A DNA stretch of 64,000 nt from Mycobacterium asiaticum. GTDB lineage: Bacteria > Actinomycetota > Actinomycetes > Mycobacteriales > Mycobacteriaceae. Location: positions 62,001 through 126,000 of the forward strand of contig NZ_LZMH01000083.1 of NCBI RefSeq assembly GCF_001673635.1. Direction: 5' to 3'. The translations under genes were made by a program, and so were the position numbers. Positions 8,515-17,765 of the stretch are shown piece by piece. The notes under the pieces are model-generated. The model saw only the letters and a list, made by a program, of their open reading frames with translations. It was not told the origin of the DNA and made no database searches. The stretch's first letter is position 1. Each line of letters starts with the position of its first letter.

Positions 8515-10232
8515 GTCCTAAATTGAAACCCCCGAAAATCGGTGACGTCCTCGCCGGCCAGGGCGAGGCTGTAGACAGCCGCTACCACCCGTCGGCAGCG
8601 GTGCGCCGCCAGCTCAACAAGGTGTTCCCCACCCACTGGTCGTTCCTGCTCGGCGAGATCGCGCTGTACAGCTTCATCGTGTTGCTGATCACCGGCGTGT
8701 ACCTGACGCTGTTCTTCGACCCGTCGATGGCCGAGGTCACCTACAACGGCGTCTACCAACCGCTGCGCGGCGTGGAGATGTCCCGGGCTTACGAGTCGGC
8801 GCTGAACATCTCCTTCGAAGTCCGGGGCGGGTTGTTCGTCCGGCAGATCCACCACTGGGCCGCTCTGATTTTCGCCGCGGCGATCATGGTGCACCTGGCG
8901 CGCATCTTCTTCACCGGGGCTTTCCGGCGGCCGCGCGAGGCGAACTGGGTGATCGGTTCGCTGCTGCTGATCCTGGCTATGTTCGAGGGTTACTTCGGTT
9001 ACTCGCTGCCCGATGACCTGCTGTCCGGCATCGGGCTGCGCGCCGCGCTGTCCTCGATCACGTTGGGCATGCCGGTGATCGGCACCTGGCTGCACTGGGC
9101 GCTGTTCGGCGGCGACTTCCCCGGCACCATCCTGATCCCGCGGCTCTACGCGCTGCACATCCTGCTGCTGCCCGGCATCATCCTGGCGCTGATCGGTGTG
9201 CACATGGCGCTGGTGTGGTTCCAGAAGCACACCCAGTTCCCCGGCCCGGGCCGCACCGAGCACAACGTGGTCGGCGTGCGAGTGATGCCGGTATTCGCGG
9301 TCAAGTCGGGGGCCTTCTTCGCGGCCATCGTCGGCGTGCTGGGCCTGATGGGCGGTCTGTTGACGATCAACCCGATCTGGAACCTGGGGCCCTACAAGCC
9401 ATCTCAGGTTTCGGCCGGTTCGCAGCCGGACTTCTACATGATGTGGACGGAGGGCCTCGCCCGCATCTGGCCGCCATGGGAGTTCTACTTCTGGCACCAC
9501 ACCATCCCGGCCTCGGTCTGGGTCGCGCTCATCATGGGCCTGGTCTTCGTGCTGCTGATCGTCTACCCCTTCCTGGAGAAGCGGTTCACCGGTGACTACG
9601 CGCACCACAACCTGCTGGTGCGCCCGCGGGACGCCCCGGTGCGCACCGCGGTCGGCTCGATGGCGATCGCGTTCTACATGGTGCTGACGCTGGCGGCGAT
9701 GAACGACATCATCGCGCTGAAGTTCCACATCTCGCTCAACGCGACGACGTGGATCGGGCGTATCGGCATGGTGGTGCTGCCGCCGCTGGTGTACTTCATC
9801 GCCTACCGCTGGGCGGTCGGGCTGCAGCGCAGCGACCGCGGAGTGCTCGAGCACGGTGTGGAGACCGGCATCATCAAGCGGTTGCCGCACGGCGCCTACA
9901 TCGAGCTGCACCAGCCGCTGGGACCGGTGGACGACCACGGCCACCCGATCCCGCTGGAGTACCAGGGTGCGCCGCTGCCCAAGCGGATGAACAAGCTGGG
10001 CTCGGCCGGCACGCCGGGTAGCGGCAGTCTCATGTTCGCCGACCCAGCCTCGGAGGACGCCGCCCTGCGGGAGGCGAGCCACCGGGCCGAGCATCGGGCG
10101 CTCACGGTGCTGCGGGAGCACCAGGAGACCATCGCGGGCTCAAACGGGCACGGCTCCAACGGGCACGGCTCCAACGGGCACGGCGCGCCGACCGGCGAGC
10201 ACGACGCTCCCCCGGGCGCCAGCAAGCGGTAA
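8511..10232 (+). CDS. qcrB: Cytochrome b subunit QcrB
   Basis: Cytochrome b of the menaquinol:cytochrome c reductase, holding the Qp and Qn sites and two b haems; it is the target of Q203-type inhibitors. The 573-residue multi-helix protein contains RQIHHWAA and LHWALFGG histidine-bearing helices and the PWEFYF segment in the position of the PEWY Qp-site motif. The C-terminal tail after the last helix (about residue 455 onward) is cytoplasmic. It ends in three direct SNGHG repeats (10142-10186) and a proline-rich tail, which look unstructured. The gene starts with the ATGA overlap with qcrA and is followed by a strong hairpin. Confidence 0.97.
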   Translation: MSPKLKPPKIGDVLAGQGEAVDSRYHPSAAVRRQLNKVFPTHWSFLLGEIALYSFIVLLITGVYLTLFFDPSMAEVTYNGVYQPLRGVEMSRAYESALNISFEVRGGLFVRQIHHWAALIFAAAIMVHLARIFFTGAFRRPREANWVIGSLLLILAMFEGYFGYSLPDDLLSGIGLRAALSSITLGMPVIGTWLHWALFGGDFPGTILIPRLYALHILLLPGIILALIGVHMALVWFQKHTQFPGPGRTEHNVVGVRVMPVFAVKSGAFFAAIVGVLGLMGGLLTINPIWNLGPYKPSQVSAGSQPDFYMMWTEGLARIWPPWEFYFWHHTIPASVWVALIMGLVFVLLIVYPFLEKRFTGDYAHHNLLVRPRDAPVRTAVGSMAIAFYMVLTLAAMNDIIALKFHISLNATTWIGRIGMVVLPPLVYFIAYRWAVGLQRSDRGVLEHGVETGIIKRLPHGAYIELHQPLGPVDDHGHPIPLEYQGAPLPKRMNKLGSAGTPGSGSLMFADPASEDAALREASHRAEHRALTVLREHQETIAGSNGHGSNGHGSNGHGAPTGEHDAPPGASKR

Positions 10233-10245
10233 CCGGCACTAAGAG

Positions 10246-10287
10246 ACGGAGCGGACGGGTGGCCCAGCGGCTGCCCGTCCGCTCCGT
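10246..10287 (+). terminator. Hairpin terminator after qcrB
   Basis: A perfect 14 bp inverted repeat, ACGGAGCGGACGGG (10246-10259) and its complement (10274-10287), has a 14 nt loop and starts 13 nt after the qcrB stop. Only TCTTG follows, without a U-tract, which is normal for mycobacterial intrinsic terminators. It marks the end of the ctaE-qcrCAB unit. Confidence 0.75.
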
Positions 10288-10348
10288 TCTTGTCTGGGCC
10301 CGGCTTTGGTTGGTGCGTCTATGTGCGTCTAGGTGTGTCTAGTCGCGT

Positions 10349-10984
10349 CTAGTCGCGGCGCAGCTGCCGGACGTAGAGAAACTCGATCGCGGGCAGTCCC
10401 AATGCAATAGCCCCGGCGAAGCCGTAGCTGACCCACGCCCCGGCCTCGTGCCCGGCGGCCAGCAGATAGGTGCCGACCGCGACGGCGGTCAGCGAAGCCC
10501 CGATCGCAGTCGTCAGGGCGAGTGTGCCGCGTAACCAGATACGATCCACCGCTTCGCCGGACCACTCATTCAGTGCCCCATAGGCTTTGACCGGCTCCCG
10601 GCGCGCCGGCTCGGCGAGGCCCCGCGCCCCAGCACGCGCGGCCGGTCGCGTGGACGGCCGAACCGCGCCGCCCTGCAGCGCACGGGAGCGCACCACCGGC
10701 TCGGACTGCGTCGCGCGCCGGGCGCGCAGCAGGACCGGGATGGCGCCCGCGATGATCAGGGCGGAGACGATGATGACGGCGTACAGCACCCAGGTGGTGT
10801 GCGGGGTCCGTGCCGCCTTATGGAAGCCGCGGCCGAGGTCCGCCAGGGTGACGGCGGCCGCCACGCTCACGCCGACCAGGATCAACCAGACCGCGGCGCA
10901 GGCCCCGATCATGATGCGGTCGATGAGGTCCGGGTTGACGACGGGATCGGGTCCGCGGCGATAGGACGAGTACCGGCCGACCAT
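10349..10984 (-). CDS. Conserved four-helix membrane protein (Rv2197c-like)
   Basis: A 211-residue protein of unknown function. Hydrophobic stretches near residues 24-48, 66-84, 150-172 and 178-200 suggest four membrane helices, with a basic, alanine-rich cytoplasmic loop (about 90-135) between the second and third. The start ATG overlaps the mmpS3 stop by one base (TGATG), so it is translationally coupled to mmpS3. The pair lies beside the respiratory genes, but I see nothing in the sequence that assigns it to that complex. Confidence 0.85.
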   Translation of the reverse strand: MVGRYSSYRRGPDPVVNPDLIDRIMIGACAAVWLILVGVSVAAAVTLADLGRGFHKAARTPHTTWVLYAVIIVSALIIAGAIPVLLRARRATQSEPVVRSRALQGGAVRPSTRPAARAGARGLAEPARREPVKAYGALNEWSGEAVDRIWLRGTLALTTAIGASLTAVAVGTYLLAAGHEAGAWVSYGFAGAIALGLPAIEFLYVRQLRRD

Positions 10985-11928
10985 CAGCAGCTCGTCTGCG
11001 GGGAGTCGGTGCTGTTGGACGACAGCACCGTCCCGTCGCTGGTGATGATCGAGCAGTTGAGCCTGCTCACCCGGAACAGGCTCGACGCCTCCACCGAGCC
11101 CACGTCGGACGTGGAGATCGGCGTGACGGTCATCGTCCACGGGATGTAGACGTTGTGCTGGGTGCGGCGGCGGCCCGAGGCATCCACGTAGGTCACTGAG
11201 ATGATGTCGCCCGGCGCCTTGGTGCCGGTCACCGAGTAGGTGACCTGCCGGGGGCCGGCCAGTGTCGTGGTGGGCGGCGGCGGTGGCGCCGGCGGTGCGG
11301 CTACGGCCGGGCTGCTCGCCGGCGGGGCCACGGTGGTCGACGGCGGTGCCGGCGGGGGCGGCGGTGGAGGCGTCACGGTAACTGTCTGGGTCTCCGTTGC
11401 GGTGGGGGGAGGTTCGGACGGTGCTTCAGAGGGGCGTGGCGGCTCGGACGTCGGCGGTGGCACCTCCGACGTCGGGGGCGGCGGCTTGGTGGTGGTGATC
11501 TGGTCCTGGACCGGCGGCACCGAGGACGTCGTCGTCGCGGGGTTGGCGAGCTGACTGGTACCGGTGCGTGTCACCAGCAGCGACACCGACACCACCAACG
11601 CGATCGCCGCCACGATCGCCGCGACCCCGACCACCCAGGGCCAGCGCGGCGACCGGTCCTCGTCGCGGTCGAAATCGTCATAGCTGTCGTAGTCGTAGAG
11701 CGCCAGATCGGCCGGCATGTACGGACTGCTGGTGAAGAACTCCGACTCCGGCGCCGAATAGGCCCGCGAATACGCGTCGGTCTCCGAGCCGTGATCGGGA
11801 TCGTCCAGCGGCTGCAAATCGCCCGCGTCGTCGAGATCCTCGCCGTCGGCCAGCAGCTCCAGGTCGGCCGGCTCATCGGCAGGGTCGGGCCGGTCAGGTT
11901 CTCGTCCCGGCGGATTCGGCCCGCTCAT
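10984..11928 (-). CDS. mmpS3: MmpS3 membrane protein
   Basis: A small-MmpS family protein of 314 residues. A long acidic cytoplasmic N-terminus (about 1-95, rich in Asp/Glu) leads into one membrane helix (about 96-120, WPWVVGVAAIVAAIALVVSV). A proline/threonine-rich spacer with PPPP runs (about 130-220) and a C-terminal extracytoplasmic MmpS domain follow (QVTYSVTGTKAPGDIISVTY...). Unlike MmpS4/S5 there is no mmpL partner here, which is also the case for M. tuberculosis MmpS3. Its role is unclear; links to envelope lipid transport or cell division are family-level suggestions only. A 181 bp spacer with no visible gene separates it from ctaF. Confidence 0.93.
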   Translation of the reverse strand: MSGPNPPGREPDRPDPADEPADLELLADGEDLDDAGDLQPLDDPDHGSETDAYSRAYSAPESEFFTSSPYMPADLALYDYDSYDDFDRDEDRSPRWPWVVGVAAIVAAIALVVSVSLLVTRTGTSQLANPATTTSSVPPVQDQITTTKPPPPTSEVPPPTSEPPRPSEAPSEPPPTATETQTVTVTPPPPPPPAPPSTTVAPPASSPAVAAPPAPPPPPTTTLAGPRQVTYSVTGTKAPGDIISVTYVDASGRRRTQHNVYIPWTMTVTPISTSDVGSVEASSLFRVSRLNCSIITSDGTVLSSNSTDSPQTSC

Positions 11929-12109
11929 GTCTGCCTACCCTGTCCAACTGCCTCACAAGCGCGCGGCGACCCGCGGCTGCATCCGTGCGCGCGCACTCGG
12001 TGAATTCTCATGGTGCCCCGGAAACCCTACCGAACCCACCCGGACAGCGGCCCTTCGGCAAACTGGCCACCGAAAAACTGATGCCCAGATTGTGACCTTT
12101 GAACTCCGA

Positions 12110-12529
12110 TCAGTGTTTCTCGGGCCCGACGTAGTACTCGAAAACCAGTCCGGCCGCCGACGCCAGGATGAACACGACGCCCGCGACGATCAGCCACGGC
12201 AGCCAAAGCGCGATCCCGACCGCCGCCACTGAACCGGACAGCGCCACCATGATCGGCCACCAGCTGTGCGGGCTGAAGAAACCCAGTTCCCCTGCGCCGT
12301 CGCTGATCTCGGCGCCTTCGTAGTCCTCGGGCCGGGTGTCGAGGCGGCGGGCCACGAACCGGAAGAAGGTCGCGACGATCAGCGCCAGGCCGGTGGTCAG
12401 AACCAGACCGGTTTCACCGGCCCACTCGGTGCCGCCGGTGGCGAACAGCGCCGTCAGCACGCCATACAGCACGGCACACAGCGCGAAGAACGCGGCGATG
12501 AACTCGAACAGCCTGGCTTCGATATGCAT
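12110..12529 (-). CDS. ctaF: Cytochrome c oxidase subunit IV (actinobacterial)
   Basis: Actinobacterial cytochrome oxidase polypeptide IV, 139 residues, the exact family length. Four hydrophobic helices are evident (about 7-30, 38-60, 84-108 and 110-132), with the conserved MHIEARLFEF start and FFSPHSWWPI before helix three. It stabilises the aa3 core. The ATG at 12529 lies 7 bp after the ctaC stop, so ctaC-ctaF form an operon. Confidence 0.95.
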   Translation of the reverse strand: MHIEARLFEFIAAFFALCAVLYGVLTALFATGGTEWAGETGLVLTTGLALIVATFFRFVARRLDTRPEDYEGAEISDGAGELGFFSPHSWWPIMVALSGSVAAVGIALWLPWLIVAGVVFILASAAGLVFEYYVGPEKH

Positions 12530-12536
12530 GGGTGTC

Positions 12537-13637
12537 CTAACCTCTTGGGCTCGGGGCCAATTCGCCGCGGCGGGTGTCGAAGGGTTCGGTGGTGGTCGCC
12601 AGCGGCGCCTGGTTGATCGCCTGCAGCGCCTCGGCGTTCGTCTTGCCGGCGATCCGCTGCTGCAGGAACGCCACGAAGTCGTTGGGCTCAACCACCCGCA
12701 CCTCGAAGTTCATCATCGAGTGGTAGGTGCCGCAGAATTCCGCGCAGTGCCCGACGAACGCTCCGGTCCGGGTGATTTCGGACACCTGGAAGACGTTGAT
12801 CGAGTTGTTCTCCTTCGGGTGCGGCATCACGTCGCGTTTGAACAGGAACTCCGGCACCCACCAGGTGTGGACCACGTCGGCCGAGGCGATCTGGAATTCG
12901 ATCCGCTTGCCCTTGGGCAGCACCAGCACCGGAATCTCGGTGGGAGTGCCCAGGATCTCGACCTTGTCGTAGTTGAGGTAGCTGCGGTCTTCGATGTTGA
13001 TGCCATGTACGGGGCCGACGCGCTCTTCACCGTGCTCGTCCTTGCCCTCCGGCTTGGACACCATTGCCTGCTTACGAGCTTGGTCGGCGCCCTCGAAGTT
13101 GAACGTGCGGTCTTTGAACGCCACCCGCTGGTAGCCGAACTTCCAGTTCCACTGGAAAGCGGTGATGTCGACCACCACCTCCGGGTCCTTCTCCAGGTGC
13201 TGCAGCTTCTCCTGCACGACCACCGTGAAGTAGAACAGCACCGAGATGATCAGGAAGGGAACAACGGTCAGCACCAGTTCGAGCGGCATGTTGTAGCCGA
13301 ACTGCCGGGGAAAATCGACGTCGCTCTTCTTTTTCCGGTGGAACGCCGACGTCCAGAAGATCAGGCCGTAGACAATCGCGCCGACGGCCAGGGCCGCGAT
13401 CACCGAGCCGATCCACAGTTGCCGGTTGGCGTGGGCCTGCGGCGTGATTCCCTCCGGCCAGCCGAAGCCCAGCACGTCCTGCCAGCCGCATCCGCTGAGG
13501 GTGACCGCCAACACGCCCAGCGTCGCCGCCAGCGCCACCTGGCGAAGACGGCGGGACCGGCCCCGCACCCCCGTCGAGTGCTGCCCAGACCTGCTCTGCG
13601 ACAAGCTTTGCGAACGATCCTGCCCGCGAGGTGTCAC
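12537..13637 (-). CDS. ctaC: Cytochrome c oxidase subunit II, lipoprotein
   Basis: Subunit II of the aa3 oxidase carrying the CuA centre, 366 residues. It begins with a basic stretch and a lipoprotein signal with lipobox LSGC (Cys50). Two membrane helices follow (about 75-95 and 118-142), then a cupredoxin domain with the binuclear copper ligands H297, C298, C302 and H306 (HCAEFCGTYH). The GTG start at 13637 has AGGAGG at 7 nt, a near-ideal Shine-Dalgarno. It is divergent from asnB with a 187 bp spacer. Confidence 0.97.
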   Translation of the reverse strand: MTPRGQDRSQSLSQSRSGQHSTGVRGRSRRLRQVALAATLGVLAVTLSGCGWQDVLGFGWPEGITPQAHANRQLWIGSVIAALAVGAIVYGLIFWTSAFHRKKKSDVDFPRQFGYNMPLELVLTVVPFLIISVLFYFTVVVQEKLQHLEKDPEVVVDITAFQWNWKFGYQRVAFKDRTFNFEGADQARKQAMVSKPEGKDEHGEERVGPVHGINIEDRSYLNYDKVEILGTPTEIPVLVLPKGKRIEFQIASADVVHTWWVPEFLFKRDVMPHPKENNSINVFQVSEITRTGAFVGHCAEFCGTYHSMMNFEVRVVEPNDFVAFLQQRIAGKTNAEALQAINQAPLATTTEPFDTRRGELAPSPRG

Positions 13638-13824
13638 GTTGGCGCCTCCTGTACCGCAAGCTGTGCCGACTGGCCTCGGGCCAACTCGGGTCTAACTCGG
13701 TTTAACTCGGATTCGAATACTACGCAGCGTAGACCACGCCGCATACCCGGGCGACTGCCTGGTCACCAGACCCGCCGGGAGCGTCAAGAGCACGCCCCGC
13801 CCGAGTGCGGCATACTGGGGCGCC

Positions 13825-15810
13825 GTGTGTGGACTGCTGGCCTATTTGAGCGCTTCGGCCGCCCCTGAGGGCCCGGCCGGGGCCGAGGCGGCGGCGGCCC
13901 ACGCCGCGCACGCCGACGGCGCGATCGCCCGCGCGTCGCACCTGATGCGCCATCGGGGACCCGACGAACCGGGCACCTGGGCCGATCCGGACGCCGACGG
14001 CTCGGTGGTGTTCGGGTTCAATCGGCTCTGCATCATCGACATCGCGCACTCGCACCAGCCGCTGCGCTGGGGACCGCCGGAGGCGCCCGACCGGTACGTG
14101 CTGGTCTTCAACGGCGAGATCTACAACTACCTGGAACTAAGGGACGAACTGCGCGACGAGCACGGCGCTACGTTCGCCACCGACGGCGACGGCGAGGCCA
14201 TCGTCGCCGGCTACCACTACTGGGGCGCCGACGTGCTCAAGCGGCTGCGCGGCATGTTCGCGTTCGCGCTGTGGGACACCGTCACGCGCGAACTGTTCTG
14301 CGCCCGCGACCCGTTCGGCATCAAGCCGCTGTTCATGGCCACCGGCACCGGCGGCACCGCGGTGGCCAGCGAGAAGAAGTGCCTGCTGGACCTGGCGGAT
14401 CTGGTCGGATTCGACGCCAGCGGCTCGGGGATCGACGAGCGCGCGGTGCAGCATTACACCGTCCTGCAGTACGTCCCGGAGCCCGAGACACTGCACCGCG
14501 GCGTGCGTCGCCTCGAATCCGGCTGCTACGCCCGCATCCGGGCGGGCGCCGACCCGGTGGTGACCCGCTACTTCGTGCCCCGCTTCACGGCGGTGCCGTT
14601 CACTCCCGACACCGAGCAGGCCCGCTACGACGAGATCACCGCGGTGCTGGAGGACTCGGTCGCCAAGCACATGCGCGCCGACGTCACCGTCGGCTCGTTC
14701 CTGTCCGGCGGCATCGACTCCACGGCCATCGCCGCGCTGGCCATTCGGCACAACCCGAAGCTGATCACCTTCACCACCGGCTTCGAGCGCGAAGGTTTCT
14801 CCGAGCTGGATGTGGCGGTGGCCTCGGCCGAGGCGATCGGCGCCCGCCATATCGCCAAGGTGGTCAGCGCCGACGAGTTCGTGACCGCGTTGCCCGAGAT
14901 CGTCTGGTATCTCGACGAGCCGGTCGCCGACCCGGCCCTGGTGCCGCTGTTCTTCGTGGCGCGGGAAGCCCGCAAGCACGTCAAGGTGGTGTTGTCGGGT
15001 GAGGGTGCCGACGAGTTGTTCGGCGGTTACACCATCTACCGGGAACCGCTGTCGCTGAAGCCCTTCGACTACCTGCCCCGGCCGCTGCGACGGTCGATGG
15101 GCAGGGTGTCCAGGCCGCTGCCGGAAGGCATGCGCGGCAAAAGCCTGCTGCACCGGGGATCGCTGACGCTCGAAGAGCGCTACTACGGCAACGCTCGCAG
15201 CTTCTCCGACGCCCAGCTGCGCGACGTGCTGCCCGCGTTCCGGGAGGACTGGACGCACACCGATGTGACGGCGCAGGTGTACGCCGAGTCGGCCGGCTGG
15301 GATCCGGTGGCCCGCATGCAGCACATCGACCTGTTCACCTGGCTGCGCGGCGACATCCTGGTCAAGGCCGACAAGATGACGATGGCCAACTCGCTGGAAC
15401 TGCGGGTGCCGTTCCTGGACCCGGAGGTGTTCGCGGTGGCGTCGCGGCTGCCGTACCAGGCCAAGATCACCCGGACCACCACCAAGTACGCGCTGCGGCG
15501 GGCGCTCGAGCCGATCGTGCCGGCCCACGTGCTCAACCGCCCCAAGCTGGGCTTCCCGGTGCCGATCCGGCATTGGTTGCGCGCCGGTGAGCTACAGGAA
15601 TGGGCCTATGAGATGGTCGGGTCCTCGGCGGCCGGTCACCTGGTCGACCTGGCCGCCGTACGCCGCATGCTCGACGAGCACCGGGTCGGCACCAGCGATC
15701 ACAGTCGTCGGCTGTGGACGGTGTTGATTTTCATGCTCTGGCACGCGATCTTCATCGAGCACAGCGTGGTGCCGCAGATCAGCGAGCCGGTGTACCCGGT
15801 CGAGTTGTAG
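13825..15810 (+). CDS. asnB: Glutamine-hydrolysing asparagine synthetase family (AsnB/LtsA)
   Basis: Class II glutamine amidotransferase plus asparagine-synthetase fold, 661 residues. The GTG start puts Cys at position 2 (MCGLLAYL), the N-terminal nucleophile, with RHRGPDEPG and FNGEIYNY of the glutaminase domain. The ATP-pyrophosphatase loop SFLSGGIDST and GEGADELFGGY of the synthetase domain follow. In mycobacteria and corynebacteria this AsnB is implicated in amidation of meso-diaminopimelate in peptidoglycan rather than only free asparagine synthesis; that is family knowledge. A ~16-residue alanine-rich insertion (APEGPAGAEAAAAHAAHADG region) lies near the N-terminus. A long palindrome follows the stop. 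Confidence 0.95.
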   Translation: MCGLLAYLSASAAPEGPAGAEAAAAHAAHADGAIARASHLMRHRGPDEPGTWADPDADGSVVFGFNRLCIIDIAHSHQPLRWGPPEAPDRYVLVFNGEIYNYLELRDELRDEHGATFATDGDGEAIVAGYHYWGADVLKRLRGMFAFALWDTVTRELFCARDPFGIKPLFMATGTGGTAVASEKKCLLDLADLVGFDASGSGIDERAVQHYTVLQYVPEPETLHRGVRRLESGCYARIRAGADPVVTRYFVPRFTAVPFTPDTEQARYDEITAVLEDSVAKHMRADVTVGSFLSGGIDSTAIAALAIRHNPKLITFTTGFEREGFSELDVAVASAEAIGARHIAKVVSADEFVTALPEIVWYLDEPVADPALVPLFFVAREARKHVKVVLSGEGADELFGGYTIYREPLSLKPFDYLPRPLRRSMGRVSRPLPEGMRGKSLLHRGSLTLEERYYGNARSFSDAQLRDVLPAFREDWTHTDVTAQVYAESAGWDPVARMQHIDLFTWLRGDILVKADKMTMANSLELRVPFLDPEVFAVASRLPYQAKITRTTTKYALRRALEPIVPAHVLNRPKLGFPVPIRHWLRAGELQEWAYEMVGSSAAGHLVDLAAVRRMLDEHRVGTSDHSRRLWTVLIFMLWHAIFIEHSVVPQISEPVYPVEL

Positions 15811-15819
15811 TGCCGAAAA

Positions 15820-15865
15820 GACGTGAAAGCCCCCGCACGCTCCGCGTGTCGGGGGCTTTCACGTC
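15820..15865. terminator. Palindrome A (TRIT-like) between asnB and adoK
   Basis: A perfect 16 bp outer stem, GACGTGAAAGCCCCCG (15820-15835) with its complement (15850-15865), encloses the inner hairpin CACGC-TCC-GCGTG and one unpaired T at 15849. It lies in the 67 bp between two convergent stops and can fold on either strand, so it is a plausible bidirectional terminator. It shares its inner hairpin with four other palindromes in this window. Confidence 0.8.
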
Positions 15866-15877
15866 TGCTCGCGGGGG

Positions 15878-16852
15878 TTACGCGAGCACCGCGGCGATCT
15901 CGGCGGCCGCCTCGTCCCCATACGCCCCGGCCAGCCGGGACTTCGCGACCGAACTGTCCCACTCCCACTGCTGAGTGCCGGTCGACTCCAGCACCAGCAC
16001 GGCCACCAGAGAGCCCAGCTGGGCGGAACGCTCCAGGCTCAGGCCGGCGCTGCGCCCGGTCAGGAACCCGGCCCGGAACGCGTCGCCGACACCGGTGGGG
16101 TCGGTCTGACTGTTCTCCGGCACCACCCCGACGTGCACCGTGGCCCCGTCGCGCTCGACGATGTCCACGCCCTTGGCGCCCAGAGTGGTCACCCGCAGCT
16201 CGATCTGACTCATCACGTCGGCCTCCGACCAGCCGGTCTTGGACAGCAGCAGATCCCACTCGTAGTCGTTGGTGAACAGGATGGCCGCCCCGTCGATGAG
16301 CTGCTTGATCTCGTCACCGGAGAGCCGGGCCAGCTGTTGGGAAGGGTCGGCGGCGAACGGGAGCCCCAGCTTGCGGCACTCCTCGGTGTGCACCACCATC
16401 GCGGCCGGGTCGTTGGCACCGATGATCACCAGCTCGGGTGTGCCGATGTTCTTGACCACGTCGGCCAGCGAGATGTCGCGCGCCTCCGACATGGCGCCGG
16501 GGTAGAACGACGCGATCTGAGCCATCTCCGTGTCGGTGGTGCACACGAAGCGCGCCGTGTGGGCGGTCTTGGAGATCAGCACGTTGTCGGTGTTCACCCC
16601 GTGCTTCTGCAGCCATGCTGCGTAGTCGGCGAAGTCGTCGCCGGCAGCGGCCACCAGAGCGGCGTCACCGCCGAGCACACCGATGGCGTAGGCAATGTTT
16701 CCGGCCACTCCCCCTCGATGCACGACAAGATCGTCGACCAGGAAGCTCAACGACACCTTGTGCAGGTGCTCCGGCAGCAGCTGCTCAGAGAACTTGCCCG
16801 GGAAACGCATCAAATGGTCGGTTGCGATAGAACCTGTCACCGCGATCGTCAC
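15878..16852 (-). CDS. adoK: Adenosine kinase (PfkB family)
   Basis: Phosphorylates adenosine to AMP in purine salvage (Rv2202c family, 324 residues, standard length). PfkB-family features are present: VHRGGVAGNIAYAIGVLGG in the substrate lid and the anion-hole motif TDPTGVGDAF, with the catalytic base Asp257. The mycobacterial enzyme is sequence-related to fructokinases rather than eukaryotic adenosine kinases. Start GTG 16852, preceded by GCGGAAA. Its 5' end is divergent from the Rv2203-like gene, with about 170 bp between them. Confidence 0.93.
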   Translation of the reverse strand: MTIAVTGSIATDHLMRFPGKFSEQLLPEHLHKVSLSFLVDDLVVHRGGVAGNIAYAIGVLGGDAALVAAAGDDFADYAAWLQKHGVNTDNVLISKTAHTARFVCTTDTEMAQIASFYPGAMSEARDISLADVVKNIGTPELVIIGANDPAAMVVHTEECRKLGLPFAADPSQQLARLSGDEIKQLIDGAAILFTNDYEWDLLLSKTGWSEADVMSQIELRVTTLGAKGVDIVERDGATVHVGVVPENSQTDPTGVGDAFRAGFLTGRSAGLSLERSAQLGSLVAVLVLESTGTQQWEWDSSVAKSRLAGAYGDEAAAEIAAVLA

Positions 16853-17019
16853 TAAATTTCCGCCCTTCGTCTGCTACGGCCGTAAAGCCTCTCATGAATG
16901 TCGGCCAGGCCGCTTGTAGCCGTTGCGCTAGCCTGCCTAGAGAACTCACCTGGTTGCCGCAGCCCCGATGCTCGGTCGGCAACCGCTCGTCGCTCATCCC
17001 CCAGCCTAGGAGAACAACG

Positions 17020-17742
17020 ATGGCCGGTCCGCACCCGCCGAACCCCGCTGTCGGCGCCGAGGGACCTCAGCAGGGGCAGCCGTACCCGCAGACCGGCCCG
17101 AACCAGCCCGAGACGGTCGACTTCCCGCACCATCTGGGCGGGCCCGAACCGGCCAACTACCCCGGTCCGGGCGGTCCGGGCGGTCCCGCCGGCCCGGGCG
17201 GTCCGGGCGGCCCGGGGGGTCCGGGCGGTCCGGGCGGGCCGGTCCCCTACCCCAAAAAGCGCACCAAGCGGCTGCTGATCACAACCCTGCTGGCCATCGC
17301 GCTGGTGAGCGCGCTGACGACCGCGATTGTCTACGGTGTGCGCACCAACGGGGCCAACACGGGCAGCACCTTCTCCGAGAGCGCGGCCAAGACGGCGATC
17401 CAGAACTACCTCAACGCCCTGGCGCATCGCGACATCGACACCGTCGTCCGCAACACCCTGTGCGGCATCTACGACGGGGTCAAGGACAAGCGCTCCGACC
17501 AGGCCCTGGCCAAACTCAGCAGCGACGCGTTCCGCAAGCAGTTCAGCGAGGTCGAGGTCACCACGATCGACAAGATCGTCTATCTCTCGCAGTACCAGGC
17601 GCAGGTGCTGTTCAGCATGAACGCCAAGCCCGCGGCGGGCGGGCCGCCGCGAAGTCAGGTGCAGGGCATCGCCCAGCTGCTTTTCCAGCGCGGCCAGATC
17701 ATGGTGTGCTCGTACGTTTTGCGCACCGCCGGCCAATACTGA
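17020..17742 (+). CDS. Single-pass membrane protein with Gly-Pro repeat region (Rv2203-like)
   Basis: A 240-residue protein of unknown function. The N-terminal ~50 residues are proline/glutamine-rich, then a collagen-like PGGPGG repeat (about residues 48-72) precedes a basic KKRTKR patch. One membrane helix follows (about 83-105, LLITTLLAIALVSALTTAIVYG), then a C-terminal extracytoplasmic domain of ~125 residues with two cysteines (NTLCGIY and MVCSYV) that could pair. That domain resembles small mycobacterial lumazine-binding-like/DUF folds, but I cannot assign it. ATG 17020 has TAGGAGA at 6-7 nt. Confidence 0.82.
   Translation: MAGPHPPNPAVGAEGPQQGQPYPQTGPNQPETVDFPHHLGGPEPANYPGPGGPGGPAGPGGPGGPGGPGGPGGPVPYPKKRTKRLLITTLLAIALVSALTTAIVYGVRTNGANTGSTFSESAAKTAIQNYLNALAHRDIDTVVRNTLCGIYDGVKDKRSDQALAKLSSDAFRKQFSEVEVTTIDKIVYLSQYQAQVLFSMNAKPAAGGPPRSQVQGIAQLLFQRGQIMVCSYVLRTAGQY
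17161..17240 (+). repeat. In-frame CCGGGCGGT-type repeat in the Rv2203-like gene
   Basis: Tandem 9-mer units (ccgggcggt and one-base variants) encode the PGGPGG tract. Such repeats are slippage-prone, so the tract length probably varies between strains. Confidence 0.8.
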
Positions 17743-17765
17743 GCCGAATCTGACCGGCTATCTGG

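Noticed and set aside
8346..10121. A 591-codon open frame antisense to qcrB
   Set aside because: High-GC shadow of a clearly coding gene; composition is Arg/His/Gln/Val-rich without domains.
17161..17240. Collagen-like protein in the Rv2203-like gene
   Set aside because: The Gly-Pro tract is only ~25 residues and lies before the membrane helix, so it is a cytoplasmic low-complexity spacer.
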